A stretch of 45,961 nt of DNA from Alphaproteobacteria bacterium (GTDB lineage Bacteria; Pseudomonadota; Alphaproteobacteria; RS24): contig JAKMDW010000026.1 of the NCBI GenBank assembly GCA_022426245.1, positions 1 through 45,961 on the forward strand, written 5' to 3'. The notes beneath the pieces are model-generated. The model ran no database searches. It had not been told where the DNA came from and worked only from the letters and a program-made list of their open reading frames with translations. The position numbers were made by a program, and so were the translations under genes. Shown here piece after piece: positions 30,602-40,623 of the stretch (position 1 is the first letter of the stretch; each line of letters starts with the position of its first letter).

Positions 30602-30940
30602 ATGCGCCCAAATTTTCTGACCGATGACTTTGCTGTTCATGAACAAATGGACGCCGCCGACATTGAGGCCGCCCTCGTTGCCGGTTTCAAGACGATTATC
30701 TGCAATCGTCCGGATAGCGAAGATGGCGCTGTGCCGTTTGACAGCCTGAAGCCGATTGCCGAGGCGCATAATGTGCCGATTGTTTATCAGCCTGTCGTCA
30801 GCGGCGCGTTGAGCGATGACGATGCCCGCCAGTTCGCTGAAATTCTCGACAGCGCTGAGAAACCCGTGCTGGCTTATTGCCGCTCAGGCGCGCGCTGCAC
30901 CGTGCTATTTGATATGGCGCGGGCTTATCTCAGCGACTAA
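30602..30940 (+). CDS. DUF442/TIGR01244-family phosphatase/sulfurtransferase-like protein
   Basis: GFKTIICNRPDSED, catalytic-loop LAYCRSGARCTVLF. Confidence 0.82.
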   Translation: MRPNFLTDDFAVHEQMDAADIEAALVAGFKTIICNRPDSEDGAVPFDSLKPIAEAHNVPIVYQPVVSGALSDDDARQFAEILDSAEKPVLAYCRSGARCTVLFDMARAYLSD

Positions 30941-32454
30941 AAGTTTTTCGCTGAAACTGCCGGCCAGCGTCCGGCCCAAGGCCGCGCTTCCTCTAACTCA
31001 TAGGCCAGATGCAATAATGTCGCCTCGCCACCATGCGCGGCGGCAAATTGCGTGCCTATCGGCAAGCCATTGCGGGCCGTGAAAAGCGGCAAGCTGATGG
31101 CCGGATTGCCCGACGCATTATATTGTGCCGTATAGGCCACATAGTCGACAACCGAGTCATACACTTCTTCATAACTCTTATGGCCGTCTTGCTCACCGAT
31201 CAATAATGGTGGGCTGAACAGAACCGGCGAAAGAATAATATCGTAAGCCTCAAAGAAAGCGCGATAGTCCGCCTCAACCGAACGCACATAAGCCAGCGCC
31301 TTTGCATCAAGGTCAGGGTCTTTGGCCTTGCGACCGCCATATAATTTGGCCAACCCGTGGGTAAATGGCTCCAGCACCTCCTCAGGGTCAACCCAACGCC
31401 CCTGCATCAGACCGATAAGGCGCGCGTTTTTAACCAACTCATAGGCGCTCGATGACCAGACATTCATAAACTGATCGAGGAAATTACCATCAACAACCAA
31501 TGCGGCATCAACAGCCTCGACATTATGCCCCAAATTTTCGCACATTTTGGCTGCGCGCTCGGTTGCCTGCTTCACATCGGGGTGCGGCTCTCGCCCATCA
31601 AATGTCTTGGTATGGAAAGCAATTTTGAGGCGCTTCTTCGACTGCCCTTCAACAAAACCGGTAGGCTTGTAATCTGCGCCGGCGCCTTTTTTCTCGGCCA
31701 CATTTAGAATTTGCGCCGTATCGCGCACCGAGCGGGAAACCGCCAAACGCACGCTAATGTCGGCATCGGTAAACGGCGCCGTGTTCATAAACAGGCGTTG
31801 GCGTGTCGGTTTCAGTCCGACCAGACCATTGACCGACGCCGGAATACGAATGGAGCCACCGCCGTCAGAGGCATGGGCGAACGGCACCATGCCCGACGCA
31901 ACTGCCGCACCCGCACCCCCCGAACTGCCGCCCGTATGATAAGCCGCATTATATGGATTACGCGCCGCGCCCAGCAATCGGCCTTCAGTCGTCGAGACAA
32001 AGCCGAATTCCGGCGTATTGGTTTTGCCGATAATCACCAAGCCGGCATTTTTAGCACTGACCACACTGCCGACATCGGAGTCGGCAATATTATGTTCAAA
32101 CAATTTCGACCCTAGCGTCAGCGGTGCGCCTTCAAGATCGGCCAAATCTTTGATCAAATAGGGCACACCCTTAAACGGCCCATCGGGCAGTGGCCCTTGC
32201 GCCGCCGCGCGGCCATCATCATATAATTTATGAACCACCGCATTGAGCGCCGGATTGAGTTTTTCAATGCGCTTAATGGCAGCCTCGACAAGCTCTAGAG
32301 ACGAAACCTGTCCGCTGCGGACAAGCGCGGCCTGCCCCATGCCATCATAGGCATAAAATTCGTCCATCGCGGCAGCGACGGGTTTAATGGCAGATGAGAG
32401 CGCCACTGCGCTGGCACCGGCGAGAAACATTCTTCTTTTCATTATTCCTCCCAA
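30937..32454 (-). CDS. Amidase signature family protein with N-terminal signal
   Basis: YLIKDLADLEGAPLTLGS, GKTNTPEFG, HTGGSSGGAGAAVASGMVPFAHASDGGGSIRIPAS. Confidence 0.92.
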   Translation of the reverse strand: MGGIMKRRMFLAGASAVALSSAIKPVAAAMDEFYAYDGMGQAALVRSGQVSSLELVEAAIKRIEKLNPALNAVVHKLYDDGRAAAQGPLPDGPFKGVPYLIKDLADLEGAPLTLGSKLFEHNIADSDVGSVVSAKNAGLVIIGKTNTPEFGFVSTTEGRLLGAARNPYNAAYHTGGSSGGAGAAVASGMVPFAHASDGGGSIRIPASVNGLVGLKPTRQRLFMNTAPFTDADISVRLAVSRSVRDTAQILNVAEKKGAGADYKPTGFVEGQSKKRLKIAFHTKTFDGREPHPDVKQATERAAKMCENLGHNVEAVDAALVVDGNFLDQFMNVWSSSAYELVKNARLIGLMQGRWVDPEEVLEPFTHGLAKLYGGRKAKDPDLDAKALAYVRSVEADYRAFFEAYDIILSPVLFSPPLLIGEQDGHKSYEEVYDSVVDYVAYTAQYNASGNPAISLPLFTARNGLPIGTQFAAAHGGEATLLHLAYELEEARPWAGRWPAVSAKNF

Positions 32455-32523
32455 AGATAAATCCTGTAATGAGAATAATGTCGCTGAAACCCCTTGCCTG
32501 TCAATCAGGAGGGACTGCCAACC

Positions 32524-32560
32524 AAAAAGGGCGCCGCAAAGAAACCCGCAACGCCCTTTT
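32524..32560 (-). terminator. Rho-independent terminator downstream of the aldehyde dehydrogenase gene
   Basis: Inverted repeat AAAAGGGCG ... CGCCCTTTT. Followed by a T-run on the minus strand. Confidence 0.7.
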
Positions 32561-32587
32561 CAGTTTTCAAATCTCGGTCGAGACAGT

Positions 32588-34015
32588 TCAGCCTTTAGCG
32601 ACGTTAATCACTTTGCGTTGGGTGAACTCGTTCAAACCTTCTGCGCCAAGCTCCGTGCCAATGCCCGATGTCTTAATGCCGCCAAACGGCACATGGGGTT
32701 GCAGGTCAGCATGCTTATTGACCCAAATCGTGCCGCTATCGACTTTCTTGGCGACTTCATAGGCACGGTCAACATCAGATGCCCAAACCGAACCGCCGAG
32801 GCCATAATCAGAATTATTAGCGCGCTCAATAACGTCGTCAATATCGTCATATTTGATAACCGGCAAAACCGGGCCGAATTGCTCTTCACTGACCAGACGG
32901 CTGTCATCATCAATATCGCGCACAATGGTCGGTGGAATGAAATAGCCCTTGCCTTCCGGCACGTCGCCACCGGCGACAATCGTGCCATTGGCACGACCAT
33001 CTTCGATATAGTCTTTGACCTTGTCGAACTGCATTTTGTTTTGCAGCGGGCCTAGCTGAGTGCCCTGCTCCAAGCCATTGCCGACAATGGCTTCGTCAGC
33101 CAGTTTGGCAAGTTGCTCGACCAGCCTGTCATAAATCGACTCATGCGCGTAAACGCGCTTCATGGCGATGCAAATCTGGCCATTATTGCCAAACGCGCCC
33201 TGGAAGATTTGCGGGGCAACTTTTTCAACATCGACATCATCCATGATAATGCCGGCATCATTGCCGCCCAGTTCAAGCGTGATGCGCTTCAACGTGCTGG
33301 CCGCGGAAGCCATGACCCGCGCACCCGTTGCCGTTGAACCGGTGAAGGAAATTTTGTTAATGCCCTTATGCGTGGTGATTTTATCACCGAGGTCATTATT
33401 GTCAGCAATCACATTTACCACACCGGCGGGCAGGACATCAGCAATCAAGCGGCCAAGATGTAGCGCTGAAAGCGGCGTTGTCGGTGCCGGTTTAATGATG
33501 ATGGAATTGCCCCCCAATAAAGCGGCAGGCAGCTTGAACGCCAGCAAAATCACCGGGAAATTCCACGGGATAATCGCACCGACGACGCCCAGCGGATTGC
33601 GATGAATTTCAACGCGTTGGGTGTCGCTGTCTTCCAACACCTCAACCGGCAGGTCGAGCGATTGGAAATAACGGAAGAACATGGATGCGCCCATAATTTC
33701 GCCCATCGCATCTTCCAGCGGCTTGCCCTGCTCTTGGGTTAGAATGCGCGCCAATTCCTCGCTATTGGCTTCGATAATATCGGCAATCTCACCCAATTTG
33801 GCACGACGCTCTTCAATCGGCGTATTTTTCCAAATCTGGAAACCGGCCTGTGCCGCTTCAACCGCTTCGTTCAATTGCGCTTCCGAAGCGGTCGGGCAAT
33901 CAGCCAGAACCTCCTCCGTCGCCGGATTGAGTACCGGCATAGTTGCAGCGCCGTCTACCAGCGCCCCATTTATCAGTAATTTATAATCCATTATAGCCTC
34001 CCCAGAATGAGACAT
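32588..34015 (-). CDS. NAD(P)-dependent aldehyde dehydrogenase
   Basis: VVGAIIPWNFPVILLAFKLPAAL, KISFTGSTATGARV, ITLELGGNDAGIIMDDVD, GQICIAMKRVY, FGGIKTSGIGTE. Confidence 0.95.
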   Translation of the reverse strand: MSHSGEAIMDYKLLINGALVDGAATMPVLNPATEEVLADCPTASEAQLNEAVEAAQAGFQIWKNTPIEERRAKLGEIADIIEANSEELARILTQEQGKPLEDAMGEIMGASMFFRYFQSLDLPVEVLEDSDTQRVEIHRNPLGVVGAIIPWNFPVILLAFKLPAALLGGNSIIIKPAPTTPLSALHLGRLIADVLPAGVVNVIADNNDLGDKITTHKGINKISFTGSTATGARVMASAASTLKRITLELGGNDAGIIMDDVDVEKVAPQIFQGAFGNNGQICIAMKRVYAHESIYDRLVEQLAKLADEAIVGNGLEQGTQLGPLQNKMQFDKVKDYIEDGRANGTIVAGGDVPEGKGYFIPPTIVRDIDDDSRLVSEEQFGPVLPVIKYDDIDDVIERANNSDYGLGGSVWASDVDRAYEVAKKVDSGTIWVNKHADLQPHVPFGGIKTSGIGTELGAEGLNEFTQRKVINVAKG

Positions 34016-34058
34016 TTAGTTAAGCCCAGCAATTTATGCAGCGCAAGCCAAACAGACA

Positions 34059-35258
34059 TCATGCATTTTCAAACCGTGGCAAAGTAAGGGAAATCACCAC
34101 CACCGGAATCATTAACGCTGCTGCAATCATCAAGGCGAGGTCATAATTTCCCGTCACATCCCAAATATAGCCGGTGTAAAGCGGGGAAATCGCCGCGCCG
34201 AAAATGAAGACGGAATAGAGCAGGCCGTAAATCGCGCCATAGTGCTGCAAGCCGAAATAGCGCGCGGTGAAATAGCCGATAAGGTCAACCTCCGCGCCAA
34301 CGGCAAAGCCCAGCGCAATCGCCGCAAAAATTGCATAATCAACGCCGCCAAGGCCCAACGCCAAACAGCCCAACGCCACCAGCGTAAAAGCCATCGCCGT
34401 AACATAAGGAGCAAAAATCCGGTCGATGATAAAGCCGATAAGTAAGCGACCTACCATGACCGACAACCCCATAATCGCGGCAAGACCGCCTGCCTCCGCA
34501 GCGGTTAGACCGGCATCCTGCAATAGCGGAATAAAAGCCGGTATCAGCCCCAATACGGCTGATGAAATAAACAGAAATATCGCCGCGACTTTCCAAAAAG
34601 TGACGGTGCGAATGGCCGCCGAAAAAGTGGTGCCGCTTTTGGTTTGCGCGGCGGCGGCGTCTTCACTGTTGTCGGTTTCCGGCTCGTCGCGCAGCAGAAA
34701 ATAAACCAGCGGCGTAGAAACCAAGACGATGAGAAACATCACCACATATCCGGCACGCCAGCCATTTTCTGCCACGAATGGCGTCATAAAGCGCGGAATG
34801 GCATAAGCCATCACCCCGCCCGATGTCAGAGCAATGCCCAGAGCCAGCCCGCGGTTTTTGACAAAAAATGCGTTAACGGCGCGGGTGAAGGCCAAGCCTG
34901 TCGTGCCCATGCCGAATATCGCATAGCCGAAGCTGAGCGCGTAAAGCATACTCAGTGAGCCGTCCATAAACGGAAACAACAATAAAAAGGCGGCATAGCC
35001 GAGCAGCGATATGGCGGTAACGGGCCTGATGCCATAACGGTCAATCAGCCGACCGACGACGGGGGCCATTAATATCATCACCAAAACCGTGATGGTTTGC
35101 TGGAAACCGATTTCAGCCCGCGTCCAGCCAAATTCCTCTTGCCATGGGCGTATCCAAATGCCGGTCGAATAGTAAACCATTGAAGCCAAGCCGACCCCAA
35201 GCCCGATAAATGAGCCGAGCAGAACCGCCCAGCCACGTTTGAACTCATTTTGCTGCAC
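34059..35258 (-). CDS. MFS transporter (monocarboxylate/OFA-like)
   Basis: About 12 hydrophobic segments. VVGRLIDRYGIRPV and VGRLLIGFIIDRIFAPYV. Confidence 0.87.
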   Translation of the reverse strand: MQQNEFKRGWAVLLGSFIGLGVGLASMVYYSTGIWIRPWQEEFGWTRAEIGFQQTITVLVMILMAPVVGRLIDRYGIRPVTAISLLGYAAFLLLFPFMDGSLSMLYALSFGYAIFGMGTTGLAFTRAVNAFFVKNRGLALGIALTSGGVMAYAIPRFMTPFVAENGWRAGYVVMFLIVLVSTPLVYFLLRDEPETDNSEDAAAAQTKSGTTFSAAIRTVTFWKVAAIFLFISSAVLGLIPAFIPLLQDAGLTAAEAGGLAAIMGLSVMVGRLLIGFIIDRIFAPYVTAMAFTLVALGCLALGLGGVDYAIFAAIALGFAVGAEVDLIGYFTARYFGLQHYGAIYGLLYSVFIFGAAISPLYTGYIWDVTGNYDLALMIAAALMIPVVVISLTLPRFENA

Positions 35259-35377
35259 GGCTAATGCCTCCTCTTATCCAATCTTGACAGTCGACAGATT
35301 AGACACGCCTCGCGTGATATACTAGCCCCGTAAGTCACCCGTCGAAAAGCGATTGCCTTTTCTGCCGTTCATCTGAC

Positions 35378-35427
35378 AAACTCAAAAAATCGGGAGTTAG
35401 AAAAACTCAAAAAACCGGGAGTTAGAA
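35378..35427 (+). repeat. Two tandem 25-bp units immediately upstream of a P450, each containing GGGAG
   Basis: AAACTCAAAAAATCGGGAGTTAGAA / AAACTCAAAAAACCGGGAGTTAGAA. 24/25 identical. Confidence 0.9.
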
Positions 35428-35429
35428 AA

Positions 35430-36701
35430 TTGGAAATGAAGCAAGAGCTGGCCGAAGCGCTGGTGGACCCTAAAAGTTATAAGGATTTCGATCATATACA
35501 CGCCGTCTTTACCGAGCTGCGCCAAACCGCGCCGGTGGCCTTGGCCAAGCCGAAGGGCTTTGATCCATTTTGGTTTATTTCCAAATTTGAAGATGTGCAG
35601 GCGGTGGAAGCAGATAATGAAACTTTCCATGCCGGTGACTTGCCGACTGTGCTGGTCGACACTGAAACCAATCGACTGACGATTGAAGAGATTGGATCAC
35701 CGCATCGATTTTTAACGCTGGTGCAAATGGACGGTGAGAAACATAAAGCCTATCGCGACCTGACCGCCTCTTGGTTCGGCCCGCGCTCTCTGCGCAATCT
35801 TGAGCCGCGCATTCGCAAGCGCATGCAACAAACACTCGACCGGCTGATAGAAACCGATGGCGCTTGTGACTTCGCCCGCGACATTGCCCTGCTCTACCCG
35901 TTACGGGTAATCATGGATGTGCTGGGCGTCGAAGATGCGGCCGAGGAAATGATGCTACGGCTGACACAAGAGACATTTGGCTCAGGCGACCCTGAGGCCA
36001 ATGCAACCGGGCGCATTTATACCTCACCCGAAGAGCAGCAGCAGGCCATCTCTGAGATTGCTATGGAGGCGTTTGGATATTTCTCGGCCATGACCGAAGA
36101 CCGTCGCAAAAACCCGACAGACGATTTGGCAACGCTTTTGTCAAACGGCACGATTAATGGCGAGCCTTTGGGCGAAGTTGAAACATTCGGTTATTATGTT
36201 ATCACCGCCACGGCAGGCCATGACACCACCTCCAATTCCACCTCAGCCGGCATGATTGCGCTATGCGAACAGCCTGACCTGTTGACGAAACTGCAAGACG
36301 AGCCGTCTCTGATACCGGGGTTGGTGGAGGAAAGCATTCGCTGGGAAAGCCCGGTGAAGCACTTTATGCGCAGCGCCACGCGCGATGTCCAACTTCGCGG
36401 AATTGATATCAAAAAAGGTGAATGGATGATGTCGAATTTCGCCAGTGCCAGCCGCGACGAAGACGCTTATGACAACCCATTTGAGTTCGACATTACCCGC
36501 AAACCAAATCGCCACATGGCATTGGGGTATGGCCCGCATGTCTGCCTCGGCCAACATTTGGCGCGACTGGAAATGCGGATTTTTTGGGAAGAATTGCTGC
36601 CCCGCCTGAAATCGGTCGAATTGACCGGACCGGTGAAACGCGTCGGCGCAAGTTTTGTATCGGGCCCGTTCAGTGTGCCGATTAAATTCGAGTTGGCATA
36701 A
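35430..36701 (+). CDS. Cytochrome P450
   Basis: TATAGHDTTSNSTSAGM, EESIRWESPVKHFMRSATRDV, MALGYGPHVCLGQHLARLEMRIFWEELL. Starts at TTG 35430, or alternatively ATG 35436. Confidence 0.92.
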   Translation: MEMKQELAEALVDPKSYKDFDHIHAVFTELRQTAPVALAKPKGFDPFWFISKFEDVQAVEADNETFHAGDLPTVLVDTETNRLTIEEIGSPHRFLTLVQMDGEKHKAYRDLTASWFGPRSLRNLEPRIRKRMQQTLDRLIETDGACDFARDIALLYPLRVIMDVLGVEDAAEEMMLRLTQETFGSGDPEANATGRIYTSPEEQQQAISEIAMEAFGYFSAMTEDRRKNPTDDLATLLSNGTINGEPLGEVETFGYYVITATAGHDTTSNSTSAGMIALCEQPDLLTKLQDEPSLIPGLVEESIRWESPVKHFMRSATRDVQLRGIDIKKGEWMMSNFASASRDEDAYDNPFEFDITRKPNRHMALGYGPHVCLGQHLARLEMRIFWEELLPRLKSVELTGPVKRVGASFVSGPFSVPIKFELA

Positions 36702-36796
36702 ACAAGGCTTTAAAGCGCGAGATGCCGTTGGAGGTGGACCGCACTTTGGCGGTGGCCTGCAATCAGGCAGGGCTGCTGCCCCGCCCGCTTCAAGCT

Positions 36797-37984
36797 CTAC
36801 TGCAAGTCAATGCGGTCAGCCACGCCGCGCAATTTACCATCACGCACAATATCCAGATTAACACCGTCACTGCCCGAATGGTCGGTTCTGGTGAAGGTGT
36901 GCAGCGGCGTGCCCAGCCTATCGTCAAAATCTTTCACTGTTTCCAGCGCCGCGACCAGCCCATCGACCGTCAGGTCACGCCCAGCTTTCTCCAACGCGTC
37001 GAGCAAAACGAGGGTTGGCAAATACGCATAAAGCGTGCCGACGCCCGGGTTCTCTCCATAGCGCGCCTTATATTTTTTCATAAAAGCAAGCTGCGCCGGT
37101 GTCGCCGTATCTTCATACATGGCGCGGGTTGATGCGGCGACATAATAGCCCTCAGTCGCGCCGCCCTTGGCCGCAGCGACAACATTATCGTTGGAGGCTT
37201 GCGAGCCGACAATATCGGCGGTGATGCCCAGCTTGCGCGCCGTCGCATAGCCGATCATCGTGTCCTGGATAATCGTGCCGAAAACAATCAAATCGCAATT
37301 CGCATTTTTCAGCGAGGTCATGGCACCGACAAATTCATTCTCAGTCGATTTATGTTTGGTTTCGGCAACCAGCTTTAGATCGAGTGCTGCAATTTCCTGA
37401 GTAATGGCATCTTTGATTTCTTGGCCGTAATCCGTGTCCTGATAAAAAGCGCAAATCCGCTCATGGCCTTTGTTCTTATGAAAATAACGAATGGCTGCTC
37501 GGGTTTGCTGATTATAGGTTGAGAGCGCCTGAAACTTCAGCTTGTGATGCGGCTCGGTCATCGACACGGCACCGGTCAACGGAAACAGATTCGGAATGCC
37601 CGCCGCAAGCTGGCGGCGCATCACGGCATTATTATGCGGCGTGCCGAGCGCCATATGAATGGCAAACACTTTGTCGCGATTGGTCAATTTATTCATCGCC
37701 TTCACGGCCAGCGGCACTTGATATTGGTGATCCTCAACAATGAATTTTATTTTGCGACCATGAATACCGCCATTTGCATTCACTTCGTCAAATAATAGCC
37801 GCGCCGTATTGATGGAGGACACGCCCCAAATCGCCGCCGGGCCACTTAAGGCCGAATGCGAGCCGATGATAATCGCATCATCAGTGACGCCGCGCTCAGC
37901 CGCCGCTTGGGTGGCGGGCGCGAGGGCGAAAAGCGCCGCGATAACGGCTAACGCCCATGTTTTGCTTGTTTTTACGAGAGTCAT
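36797..37984 (-). CDS. Branched-chain amino acid-type ABC transporter substrate-binding protein (LivK-like)
   Basis: Signal peptide, then GVTDDAIIIGSHSALSGPAAIWG, GRKIKFIVEDHQYQ, AFYQDTDYGQEIK. Confidence 0.88.
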   Translation of the reverse strand: MTLVKTSKTWALAVIAALFALAPATQAAAERGVTDDAIIIGSHSALSGPAAIWGVSSINTARLLFDEVNANGGIHGRKIKFIVEDHQYQVPLAVKAMNKLTNRDKVFAIHMALGTPHNNAVMRRQLAAGIPNLFPLTGAVSMTEPHHKLKFQALSTYNQQTRAAIRYFHKNKGHERICAFYQDTDYGQEIKDAITQEIAALDLKLVAETKHKSTENEFVGAMTSLKNANCDLIVFGTIIQDTMIGYATARKLGITADIVGSQASNDNVVAAAKGGATEGYYVAASTRAMYEDTATPAQLAFMKKYKARYGENPGVGTLYAYLPTLVLLDALEKAGRDLTVDGLVAALETVKDFDDRLGTPLHTFTRTDHSGSDGVNLDIVRDGKLRGVADRIDLQ

Positions 37985-38003
37985 AATATCCTCCACATGC
38001 TGA

Positions 38004-39836
38004 TTATGCATACATTGCGTCAATCAGATTCTTATAAGTTTCGGCCACTTTCGACCGTTTCAATTTCATCGTTGCCGTCAATTCTTCATCATCGGCGGTT
38101 AATTCTTTGTCGATTATGGTGAACTTTTTCACGGTTTCAACCCGTGCGAAGTTTTGGTTCACTTTCTCAACCTCTTGATTGACCAAATCAATCACCTCTT
38201 CGCGTGCGCACAGGCTGGCGTAATCGGTAAAGGGGACGTTCAAATCCTGCGCATATTGCAGCACATTCTCATGGTCGATCATCACCAGACAGGTGAGGAA
38301 TTTGCGCTTATCACCGATAACCACCGCATCGGAAATATAGGGCGAGAACTTCAACTGGTTTTCAATCTCACTCGGCGTAATGTTTTTCCCGCCCGCCGTA
38401 ATGATAATGTCTTTCTTGCGGTCGGTAATTTTGAAGTAACCCTCATTATCCACCGCGCCGACATCGCCCGAATGCAGCCAGCCATCAATCACCGTCTCGG
38501 CGGTCTTTTGCGGCTGGTTAAGATAGCCTTTGAAAATATGCGGGCCGCGATAGAGGATTTCGCCATCCTCGGCAATCTTCATTTCGACATGCGGCACAGC
38601 CTGCCCGATAGAGCCGAGGCGGTTCGCGCCATCGCGGTTTGAAGAGGTGATGCCGGAACATTCCGTTTGACCATAAAGCTCGTATAAATCGAGACCTATG
38701 GCCCGATACCAACGAATAAGGTCGGGTGATACGGGCGCCGCGCCGGTGAACATGATGCGCGCACGGTCCAGTCCCAGCATCACTTTCAGATTGTGAAAGA
38801 CCAGCTTCTCGGCCAGCCAACGCTGCGCGCGCAAAAGCACGGATGGGGTGCCACCCTCCTCGCGCATTTCCTCATAACGCTCGCCCACACCGAGCGACCA
38901 TTCATAAGCAAAACGCCCGAGCCAAATCGCTTCCTTGATTTTAATCACCACGCCGGAATACATTTTTTCCCACATACGCGGCACGCCGAAAAAGACTGTC
39001 GGTGAAACTTCCATCGTGTTTTCAAAACTCGTATCGGGCGCTTCGACAAAATTCACCACCCAACGATAATGCAGCGCCAAGAAAACCGAGAAAGTGCGTT
39101 CGGCAATATGGCAGAGCGGCAAGATGGACATAATCTCTTCGTCCCAGCAATCGCCAATCCAGACGCCGGCATTCTTGGTTTGAAACAACACATTGGCATG
39201 CGAAATCATCGCCCCTTTGGGCGCGCCTGTTGTGCCGGAAGTGTAAACCAAAAGAGCCGTATCATCGGGCCGCACAGCGTCAATGCGCGTCTCCCATTCG
39301 GCAGAAAATTCGCTGAGATGCGCGCGCCCCAATTCATAAACCTCATCAATGAACATCACCTTATCATCGTTAAAGGTTTTCAGCCCCTCATCTTCGAGCA
39401 CGATAACCTTCTCGACCATCGGCAGCGCGTCACGCACTTCGAGATATTTATCTAACTGCTCCTCGTCTTCCACAACGAGGAAGCGGGTCGCGCTATCAAC
39501 ACAAATATGTTGGACCTGCGTCGGCGCATCAGTGGTGTAAACGCCATTGGTCACGCCGCCGCTGCACATAATCGCCATGTCGAAAAACAGCCATTCCTTG
39601 CGGTTTTCGGCAATAATCGACACCACATCGCCGGGTTGCAGACCCATATGCATCATCGCCGCGCCCAATTCGCGCGCCCGCTCATAATAATCGCCCCAGC
39701 TGAATTTGTTCCAAATGCCGAACTCTTTTTCGCGCATGGCGAGCCCCCCGCCCAGCTCTGTGCAGCGTTTGCGAAAGAGTTGCGGTAGGCTTTGACAGCC
39801 TTCGACAATGGTCAGGGGTTCATTCATATCACTCAT
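38004..39836 (-). CDS. AMP-dependent long-chain acyl-CoA synthetase/ligase
   Basis: LLVYTSGTTGAPKGAMISHANV, LYELYGQTECSGITS, GWLHSGDVGAVDNEGYFKITDRKKDIIITAGGKNI. Start trimmed to MSDMNEPLT. Confidence 0.93.
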   Translation of the reverse strand: MSDMNEPLTIVEGCQSLPQLFRKRCTELGGGLAMREKEFGIWNKFSWGDYYERARELGAAMMHMGLQPGDVVSIIAENRKEWLFFDMAIMCSGGVTNGVYTTDAPTQVQHICVDSATRFLVVEDEEQLDKYLEVRDALPMVEKVIVLEDEGLKTFNDDKVMFIDEVYELGRAHLSEFSAEWETRIDAVRPDDTALLVYTSGTTGAPKGAMISHANVLFQTKNAGVWIGDCWDEEIMSILPLCHIAERTFSVFLALHYRWVVNFVEAPDTSFENTMEVSPTVFFGVPRMWEKMYSGVVIKIKEAIWLGRFAYEWSLGVGERYEEMREEGGTPSVLLRAQRWLAEKLVFHNLKVMLGLDRARIMFTGAAPVSPDLIRWYRAIGLDLYELYGQTECSGITSSNRDGANRLGSIGQAVPHVEMKIAEDGEILYRGPHIFKGYLNQPQKTAETVIDGWLHSGDVGAVDNEGYFKITDRKKDIIITAGGKNITPSEIENQLKFSPYISDAVVIGDKRKFLTCLVMIDHENVLQYAQDLNVPFTDYASLCAREEVIDLVNQEVEKVNQNFARVETVKKFTIIDKELTADDEELTATMKLKRSKVAETYKNLIDAMYA

Positions 39837-39849
39837 GCCGTTCGTCCCT

Positions 39850-40623
39850 TTATCGCCACGTCTTGCGCTGCTTCCAACGGCGTTTGCCGCGCGCGCTTTC
39901 TTCTTTTTTGCCGAGGTAAAATTCCTGAATATCGCGGCTGTCGAGTAAGCGTTGTCGGTCGCCCTCCATGACCACGCGCCCGACTTCCAGCACATAGCCG
40001 AAATCGGCAAGCTGCAGTGCCATATGGGCGTTTTGTTCGACCAACAAAATCGTCATCTTCTGTTCTTCATTCAGACGTTTGATAATGTCGAAAATCTCCC
40101 CAACAAGCTTTGGTGACAGGCCGAGCGAGGGTTCATCCAAAAGCATCATGCGCGGGCGCATCATCAGCGCCCGGCCAATGGCCAACATTTGCTGCTGCCC
40201 ACCCGACAAATAAGCCGCTTCATTTTTCGCCCGCTCACGCAATATCGGGAAGTAATTAAACACTGTCTCCAGATCTTGCTCGATGGCATCTTTATCGCTG
40301 CGACGGAACGCACCCATTTCGAGGTTTTCCTGCACCGACAGAAACGGGAATACCTCGCGCCCCTCCGGCACATGGCCGATACCCTTATTCGCCACGCGGT
40401 CGGGCTCCATACCGGCAATATTCTCGCCGTGAAAACTAATCGTGCCCTTTTGCGGTTCCATCGCGCCGCTAATGGTTTTCAGCACCGTTGTCTTTCCGGC
40501 GCCGTTTGAGCCAAGCACAGCAACAATTTTACCCTCTTCAACATCAAGGCTGACGCCACGAATGGCCATAACAGGCCCGTAAAACGTTTCGAGATTGCGC
40601 ACTTGCAGAACATTGTTACTCAT
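39850..40623 (-). CDS. ABC transporter ATP-binding protein, LivF type
   Basis: VLGSNGAGKTTVLKTISG, YLSGGQQQMLAIGRALMMRPRMMLLDEPSLGLSP. Confidence 0.94.
   Translation of the reverse strand: MSNNVLQVRNLETFYGPVMAIRGVSLDVEEGKIVAVLGSNGAGKTTVLKTISGAMEPQKGTISFHGENIAGMEPDRVANKGIGHVPEGREVFPFLSVQENLEMGAFRRSDKDAIEQDLETVFNYFPILRERAKNEAAYLSGGQQQMLAIGRALMMRPRMMLLDEPSLGLSPKLVGEIFDIIKRLNEEQKMTILLVEQNAHMALQLADFGYVLEVGRVVMEGDRQRLLDSRDIQEFYLGKKEESARGKRRWKQRKTWR

Noticed and set aside
32387-33055. 222-aa + strand ORF
   Set aside because: Almost entirely antisense to the convincing aldehyde dehydrogenase; low-information composition.
35284-35324. sigma70-like promoter TTGACA ... TATACT upstream of the P450
   Set aside because: Spacing is about 29 bp, too long for a standard promoter.
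39069-39455. 128-aa + strand ORF
   Set aside because: Antisense to the acyl-CoA ligase; no family motifs.
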